From contig DQCL01000090.1 in assembly GCA_003533975.1 (NCBI GenBank), positions 1 to 10,783 of the forward strand: a DNA stretch of 10,783 bases. Reading direction: 5' to 3'. Shown here in pieces: positions 7,460-10,783 of the stretch. The first letter of the stretch is position 1. Every line of letters begins with the position of its first letter. Source of the DNA: Octadecabacter sp. Its GTDB lineage: Bacteria; Pseudomonadota; Alphaproteobacteria; Rhodobacterales; Rhodobacteraceae. Position numbers and translations under genes: made by a program. Under the pieces are notes generated by a model. That model made no database searches. It worked only from the letters and a program-made list of their open reading frames with translations, and was not told the DNA's origin.

Positions 7460-9711
7460 CAGGCAGCGATTCCGAAAGTCATGTGATCTCAGATGGGAAT
7501 GAGGCCAAGAGTCTTGCGACGGCCGGTGTCAGTATTCGCCATCTCCACCTGAGTCCAACAGCAACCGGACAAATTGAAGCGCTTGGCCGCAACCAGCTTC
7601 CGTCTATCATGAACGTTTTGGCCAGCCCGAACTTGTCGCAAGAAACCCGCGAAGAATTATTGCTAAGCAGTTTCAGGTTGCTGGGGTGCGTTTCCGGACA
7701 TGACGTTGATTGGTTATCTTACTACAGCCACCCAAATTTTCTACCACGCGGATTGTATTTCAATTGCAGCGAATTCAAGGACATCGATACAAACCATCCC
7801 GGTTTTGCAGTTAATCGCGCCTCATTCGGAAACGCCGGGGCCATGTTGGAGCGTGCTGGACTCACTACATTCGGCCTTCTGCTCGACCAGTTGCGCATCG
7901 GCATTCCAGAATTTCCCTCGGGTTTCGGAACAACAAAGCTGACAGAGCTGTGGGATGCGTTGACGGGTTTGGCAAAGGAAAGAATGAAGAACCCCGAGGC
8001 CTTGGACGAATGGGCCCTCCGCCATCCGATCGGGGGTCGACCGATAAGTGAATCCGATGGGGTCACGAATGACTTGGCCATTGAGCAATCTCCTTTGGAA
8101 GACCTTTTGTCCGCACGGACTCGATCCTTGGACTTGGGCGTGCTGCACCTCGGTAAGAAATCAGACATGATACGCAACCAAGGCCTGATGACGATCGAAG
8201 ATGTCGCAACATATCCTCCTTCAAGACTGTTGAGCCTTCCCAGCATGGGAATGAAAACTATTAACCGAATTGGTGAAGCCCTGCAGGCACTTGGAAAGGC
8301 GCAACTGCCCAACGGCGATATTGATTGGGAGACTTACTGCGAAGTGATGCAATTGGCCCTTCTTCCGTCACAGCGCCTCGAAGGCTCACTTTCAGAAACG
8401 ATCGCACTCCTTCCTCTCGTCATCGAAGAAACGATCCTTTCCGGCGAAACGGAGGACAACAGGATAATCTTGGAAAACCGAATCATGAAGCCGCCCTCGG
8501 AACGGCTAACTTTGGAAGCCCTTGGCGAACTGATGCCCACTCGCATAACGCGGGAAAGGGTTCGACAGAAAGAGGCCATGATACTCAAGCGGCTGGCAGC
8601 CGCCTTGATCCATGGGGATTACGCCAAGGCCCCTTATCATTTCCGCCCCGAATTCACCGCCCCGTGGCTCAAGGCGGCTGAACATTTTGCATCAGTCGAT
8701 ACGGACATGACCCTGAATGAGTTGATAATCGGGCTTGAAACCGCGTGGGGAGTTTCCAGCGAAGCCTTTCAAGATCAACTACCGCTGATCACCGCAATCA
8801 TCACTGGTGAACTTCCAACCGGAATGGAATTCAGACAGGCGATGACAGTCGAGGCTAACCTTCTTTCGCAGGGCTCAGGGGCGGCGCAGGGCACTCCGCT
8901 CAAAAACCTGCAAATCAAAAAGGCCGTAGGAGCACTGGCTGAAGAAGGAATTTTTGACGTTGGGGATTTCCTGGATGCAGCGGCCTCCGGTGATGTGAAT
9001 GTTGAAAAAAGTGGACCCGCACGCATCACACGCGAGCATGTCGGATTTCTCGCAGAAAGTGTGGATGAGAGCGGCAATGTCGACTGGCAGAACTATGCAT
9101 GGCTGGCAGGGGTTCCGATTTTTCCGGAAAGGGAAATAGACTCTCCGGCAGACTTTCTGGAAGAAATCGTTCCCACGGCAATCGGGGTTTTGGAGGCCAG
9201 GCAGTTGTCGGCCATTGCGTCTCAAACCTTTCAGTTAAGGACAGCCTTGCCGTTGCAGGGCAGGCCTACGACCGAGGCATTGGCCGAACGGTTTGGTACT
9301 CATGGCTCTTCAGTCAAAAGAATTGAAACAGAGCTTTTGAAACTCCTTCACGAAGTCTTTCTAGATCGCCACCTTTCGATTGCCAGAGCGCATGTCAGGC
9401 GCTGTTTTCTCGACCGTTGGACTGAGGTGGACAAAGCTTTCAATGAAGTCGGCGGGGATGTCGAACTTGTTGAACGGATACTCGCTGGTCGTTGGGGGAC
9501 GAGCCCCGATGCCTTGGAACCGCACATGCCCGCAATTGTGGCCATTATGACCGGCTATCCATTGGGGCGGCTTGGCAGACACACGAAGATGCAAACTCAA
9601 ATTGGAGGGGCAACTGACCAAAACCGCAGGCGAAAACAACCCGAAAGGACGCAACTGGAACAGATATTGCCACAACGGGTTGTTCTTAGGGGCTTCCATC
9701 GTACTCATTGA
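7456..9711 (+). CDS. Uncharacterised protein with alpha-CTD-like HhH segments and two sigma-region-4-like modules
   Basis: I know no name for this 751-residue protein. Three segments resemble the helix-hairpin-helix fold of the RNA polymerase alpha C-terminal domain: 126-172 (LERAGLTTFGLLLDQL, then GFGTTKLTELWDAL), 212-280 (NQGLMTIEDVATYPPSRLL, then SMGMKTINRIGEALQALG) and, weaker, 482-537 (EEGIFDVGDFL). A fourth may lie at 33-76. Three Asp-Trp motifs follow HhH-like segments: DVDW 83-86, DIDW 288-291, NVDW 541-544. Residues 351-382 (LTLEALGEL, TRERVRQKEAMILKRL) look like sigma-70 region 4.2, keeping the R-E-R-x-R-Q pattern that contacts the -35 element. Residues 603-634 are a degenerate second copy. 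No nuclease, ATPase or membrane segment is visible. A basic linker (NRRRKQPER, 723-731) leads to the tail LPQRVVLRGFHRTH. The TTG start is fixed by GGAGG. DNA binding or scaffolding is probable; a transcription link is speculative. Confidence 0.85.
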   Translation: MTGSDSESHVISDGNEAKSLATAGVSIRHLHLSPTATGQIEALGRNQLPSIMNVLASPNLSQETREELLLSSFRLLGCVSGHDVDWLSYYSHPNFLPRGLYFNCSEFKDIDTNHPGFAVNRASFGNAGAMLERAGLTTFGLLLDQLRIGIPEFPSGFGTTKLTELWDALTGLAKERMKNPEALDEWALRHPIGGRPISESDGVTNDLAIEQSPLEDLLSARTRSLDLGVLHLGKKSDMIRNQGLMTIEDVATYPPSRLLSLPSMGMKTINRIGEALQALGKAQLPNGDIDWETYCEVMQLALLPSQRLEGSLSETIALLPLVIEETILSGETEDNRIILENRIMKPPSERLTLEALGELMPTRITRERVRQKEAMILKRLAAALIHGDYAKAPYHFRPEFTAPWLKAAEHFASVDTDMTLNELIIGLETAWGVSSEAFQDQLPLITAIITGELPTGMEFRQAMTVEANLLSQGSGAAQGTPLKNLQIKKAVGALAEEGIFDVGDFLDAAASGDVNVEKSGPARITREHVGFLAESVDESGNVDWQNYAWLAGVPIFPEREIDSPADFLEEIVPTAIGVLEARQLSAIASQTFQLRTALPLQGRPTTEALAERFGTHGSSVKRIETELLKLLHEVFLDRHLSIARAHVRRCFLDRWTEVDKAFNEVGGDVELVERILAGRWGTSPDALEPHMPAIVAIMTGYPLGRLGRHTKMQTQIGGATDQNRRRKQPERTQLEQILPQRVVLRGFHRTH
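8317..8817 (+). repeat. Internal module, copy A (protein-level duplication)
   Basis: Residues 288-454 of the 751-residue protein: DIDWETY, helical spacer, the sigma-region-4-like part (EAL at 354-356), and the closing WGVSSEAF...LPLITAIITGELP. It aligns with copy B at 9076-9567. In both copies the EAL triplet is exactly 63 residues after the Trp of DW. Confidence 0.75.
9076..9567 (+). repeat. Internal module, copy B (protein-level duplication)
   Basis: Residues 541-704: NVDWQNY, helical spacer, RPTTEALAERF with EAL at 607-609, and the closing WGTSPDAL...MPAIVAIMTGYPLG. The DW-to-WG distance is 136 residues against 140 in copy A. The helix that would read DNA (THGSSVKRIETEL) has lost the sigma-like contact residues kept in copy A. 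Confidence 0.75.
9667..9708 (+). repeat. C-terminal tail shared with the previous protein, copy 2 (protein level)
   Basis: Codes for LPQRVVLRGFHRTH, the last 14 residues of the 751-residue protein, which matches the end of the EcoRII-N-like protein (7415-7456) in position, length and pattern. Confidence 0.7.
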
Positions 9712-9719
9712 ACATAGGT

Positions 9720-9881
9720 TTGAGCAAAAAAGTTGAGGGCAAGGCAGGCGGCAGTGAGATCGTGGATACAGCACCTGATCTGTATGCAAGTTCCGCTCCC
9801 AGACCTGTCTGCTCAGCGCGTAAAAAAATCGAACTACAGAAATTTGGCCGCCGTAATTATCCTTGCTTTACCGATACTTAA
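9720..9881 (+). CDS. Short ORF, possible stump of an eighth operon gene
   Basis: Eight bases after the stop of the 751-residue gene, a TTG opens a 53-codon frame (MSKKVEGKAGGSEIVDTAPD... to RRNYPCFTDT, TAA at 9879). Its opening (Ser, Lys, Lys, small and charged residues) looks like a normal bacterial N-terminus, and the position continues the close spacing of the operon. The ribosome site is poor (TAGG, one base before the TTG). I recognise no family. It could be a real small gene, the surviving start of a longer gene cut where the island joins other DNA, or chance. Confidence 0.35.
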   Translation: MSKKVEGKAGGSEIVDTAPDLYASSAPRPVCSARKKIELQKFGRRNYPCFTDT

Positions 9882-9916
9882 AGCTGTGAACCAAAACACC
9901 CTTAGTCAACAGCTTT
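9880..9916. other. Inverted repeat (8-base arms)
   Basis: Perfect arms AAAGCTGT (9880-9887) and ACAGCTTT (9909-9916) around a 21-base loop, starting at the stop of the 53-codon ORF. There is no T-run after it, so it is not a standard intrinsic terminator, but it is the only clear hairpin at the end of the operon. Confidence 0.35.
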
Positions 9917-10054
9917 GGAGAATACCGGGGGAGAGAGAACCATTTCCCGCCCGATCACGGTAGCAGCAGTCAACAGCCCAACTGCTACAACCTTTGAAAA
10001 CAACAAGAAAACCCGACCACGGCCAAAAACGGAGAACGGGTTTTCAATGGTAGG
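9882..10054. other. Gene-free stretch between the operon and tRNA-Ser
   Basis: I see no convincing gene here. It holds a GTAGCAG/CTGCTAC inverted repeat (9960-9966 and 9982-9988) and the GAAAACCCG/CGGGTTTTC repeat listed separately. If the island ends at the tRNA, its right junction should lie in this stretch or at the tRNA 3' end. Confidence 0.4.
10007..10045 (-). terminator. Possible terminator downstream of tRNA-Ser
   Basis: Perfect 9-base arms GAAAACCCG (10007-10015) and CGGGTTTTC (10037-10045), 10 bases past the tRNA 3' end. Read on the minus strand, A-rich then GC-rich pairing is followed by TTGTTGTTTTC, which resembles an intrinsic terminator. The 21-base loop is long, so the call is tentative. 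Confidence 0.4.
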
Positions 10055-10144
10055 TGGCGGGGAGACGGGGATTCGAACCCCGGGAACGCTCTCACGTTCA
10101 ACGGTTTTCAAGACCGCCGCATTCGACCACTCTGCCACCTCCCC
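10055..10144 (-). tRNA. tRNA-Ser (anticodon UGA)
   Basis: On the minus strand the 90-base sequence starts GGGGAGGTGGCAGAGTGG and folds as a class II tRNA. The acceptor stem is GGGGAGG/TCTCCCC with a G-U pair at 7-66, followed by discriminator G and an encoded CCA (10055-10057). The anticodon loop is CTTGAAA with anticodon TGA (plus-strand positions 10108-10110), a long variable arm follows, and the T arm is CGGGG-TTCGAAT-CCCCG. The long variable arm and TGA anticodon identify serine (UCA codons). The 3' end points to the defence operon. Confidence 0.97.
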
Positions 10145-10155
10145 GCTGAGGGGCG

Positions 10156-10184
10156 AGTTTATGCGGATGATGCGCTGCGAACAA
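10156..10184 (-). promoter_or_regulatory. Probable promoter of tRNA-Ser
   Basis: On the minus strand, TTGTTC (10179-10184) and TAAACT (10156-10161) are separated by 17 bases, 11 bases before the mature tRNA 5' end. Spacing is ideal for a sigma-70-type promoter although each box is only a partial match. Confidence 0.45.
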
Positions 10185-10219
10185 GTGAAAATCGACGAAA
10201 ATCATAACCGGGATCGTAT

Positions 10220-10783
10220 GGCTTTAGCGTTGTTGCACAGATCGCGGGCTGGGTGATACCAGAACGGTTGTTCATCATTCTGGATGCTGTCGATGCCGCA
10301 TCAGTTCAACGCCGCCCGTCGGCACAAGCTTGCGAAGAAGCAATATCGGGTGGCGAGCTGGGGTGCGTATAACGAAAGCTTGCGGCGGCGCGGTGATCTG
10401 ACCATCACGGATCACGGATGATGCGCGCGGGCAATGGTCGGCACCACGTCGAATGACTCCAGGTGGCCAGCCGAAATACTCGGATTTGGCCATTGCGATT
10501 TGCCTGACGCCGGGCATGGTTTACAAGCAGCCACTGCGCTAAACGCAAGCCCTGGTGCAAACGGCACCCCGACCAGCGACCTGCTGAAGGCACGCTTTGG
10601 CGACGCCGTCGGAAACATCATCCCACCTCCGAAGAACGCCGTTTGGAGCCCGCAATCGGAGCATAGCCCATCGACTCGAGGTCGCCACATCGCCGAGATA
10701 TGCACTGGTGGGCGGTTGGCCTGGCAGGCCAGAAGCGGCTACAATTAACGCAGCAGGGTGGAAACCCAAATGAGCCGATGGAA
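10220..10783 (+). mobile_element. Remnant of an IS5-family insertion sequence (right end outside window)
   Basis: The left end probably lies near 10220, where GGCTTTAGCGTTGTTGCACAG resembles the terminal repeat of IS5-family elements (often GGCTTTGTTGC...). The transposase remnant starts at 10293. The element is decayed and runs past the window, so the other end and any target duplication cannot be seen. The left boundary is approximate. Confidence 0.65.
10293..10783 (+). pseudogene. IS5-family transposase, broken
   Basis: The frame from ATG 10293 reads MPHQFNAARRHKLAKKQYRV... YNESLRRRGDLT, a typical IS5-family transposase N-terminus, then stops at 10421 because of a tandem ATCACGG (10404-10410, 10411-10417) that shifts the frame. 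The next part continues in another frame from 10411 (ITDDARGQWSAPRR, GGQPKYSDLAIAICL, YKQPLR) to a stop at 10540. A further shift enters the C-terminal part (PTSDLLKARFGDAVG, IIPPPKNAVWS, RGRHIAEI, LAWQARSGYN). Then a TAA at 10746 stands where the family has Lys or Gln, followed by in-frame RSRVETQMSRWK to the window end. The central region with two catalytic aspartates is missing, by my recollection of the family over 100 residues. It cannot make active transposase. Confidence 0.85.

Noticed and set aside
1198..9711. Depletion of CCWGG sites as proof of the recognition motif
   Set aside because: CCAGG and CCTGG occur repeatedly in the window, so no avoidance is visible; methylation protects sites anyway, so this says nothing about the target.
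1198..9711. DISARM system
   Set aside because: A 5-methylcytosine methylase and a helicase are present, but there is no DUF1998 (DrmB), no PLD (DrmC) and no DrmA-type helicase.
9902..10138. Minus-strand 78-codon ORF beginning MAEWSNAAVLKTVERES
   Set aside because: It is the well-known false ORF created by reading through a tRNA-Ser gene; the tRNA explains the sequence.
9915..10256. Plus-strand 113-codon ORF across the tRNA
   Set aside because: GGGETGIRTPGTLSRSTVFK is the antisense translation of tRNA-Ser, a common annotation artefact.
1..10783. CRISPR array or tandem repeat array
   Set aside because: No regularly spaced direct repeats were seen on reading the sequence.

Overview
The window reads as part of a mobile defence island in an alphaproteobacterium. 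A Rhodobacterales-like host is my best guess. It rests on resemblance of the recombinase pair and the broken IS5-family transposase to proteins I associate with that group, and on moderate-to-high GC; nothing here proves it.

Left flank (1-1067): the C-terminal part of a large serine recombinase, whose catalytic domain lies outside the window, is joined by a 4-base overlap to a small helix-turn-helix partner protein. After a 130-base gap comes a tightly packed seven-gene run, all on the + strand (1198-9711): a C5 cytosine DNA methyltransferase, a Vsr-type nuclease, a MORC-like GHKL ATPase, an HNH nuclease, a SNF2-family ATPase, a 138-residue protein that is essentially a free-standing EcoRII N-terminal (B3-like) DNA-recognition domain, and a 751-residue protein with no family name I know. 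Genes overlap by 4 to 11 bases or are 1 base apart, so they look like one translationally coupled unit.

The first five genes match the MORC/MutL-like restriction-modification systems described by comparative genomics (Iyer, Abhiman and Aravind, 2008). In that picture the methylase marks self DNA, Vsr repairs T:G mismatches left by 5-methylcytosine deamination (or acts as an effector), and the MORC and SNF2 ATPases remodel or loop DNA so that the HNH nuclease can cut. The last two genes add what is least familiar. The EcoRII-N-like protein would supply sequence recognition without a nuclease domain. The 751-residue protein carries several RNA polymerase alpha-CTD-like helix-hairpin-helix segments and two copies of a module containing a sigma-70 region-4-like helix-turn-helix. 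These two last proteins end in closely similar C-terminal tails (LPxxxxLRGxxRxH), which suggests that they dock on the same partner.

Right flank (9712-10783): a 53-codon ORF that may be the stump of an eighth gene, a gene-poor stretch with inverted repeats, a complete minus-strand tRNA-Ser(UGA) with its own promoter and encoded CCA, and the remnant of an IS5-family insertion sequence (frameshifted, internally deleted, with nonsense codons) that runs off the window. The 3' end of the tRNA faces the defence genes, a usual orientation for a tRNA-associated island boundary.
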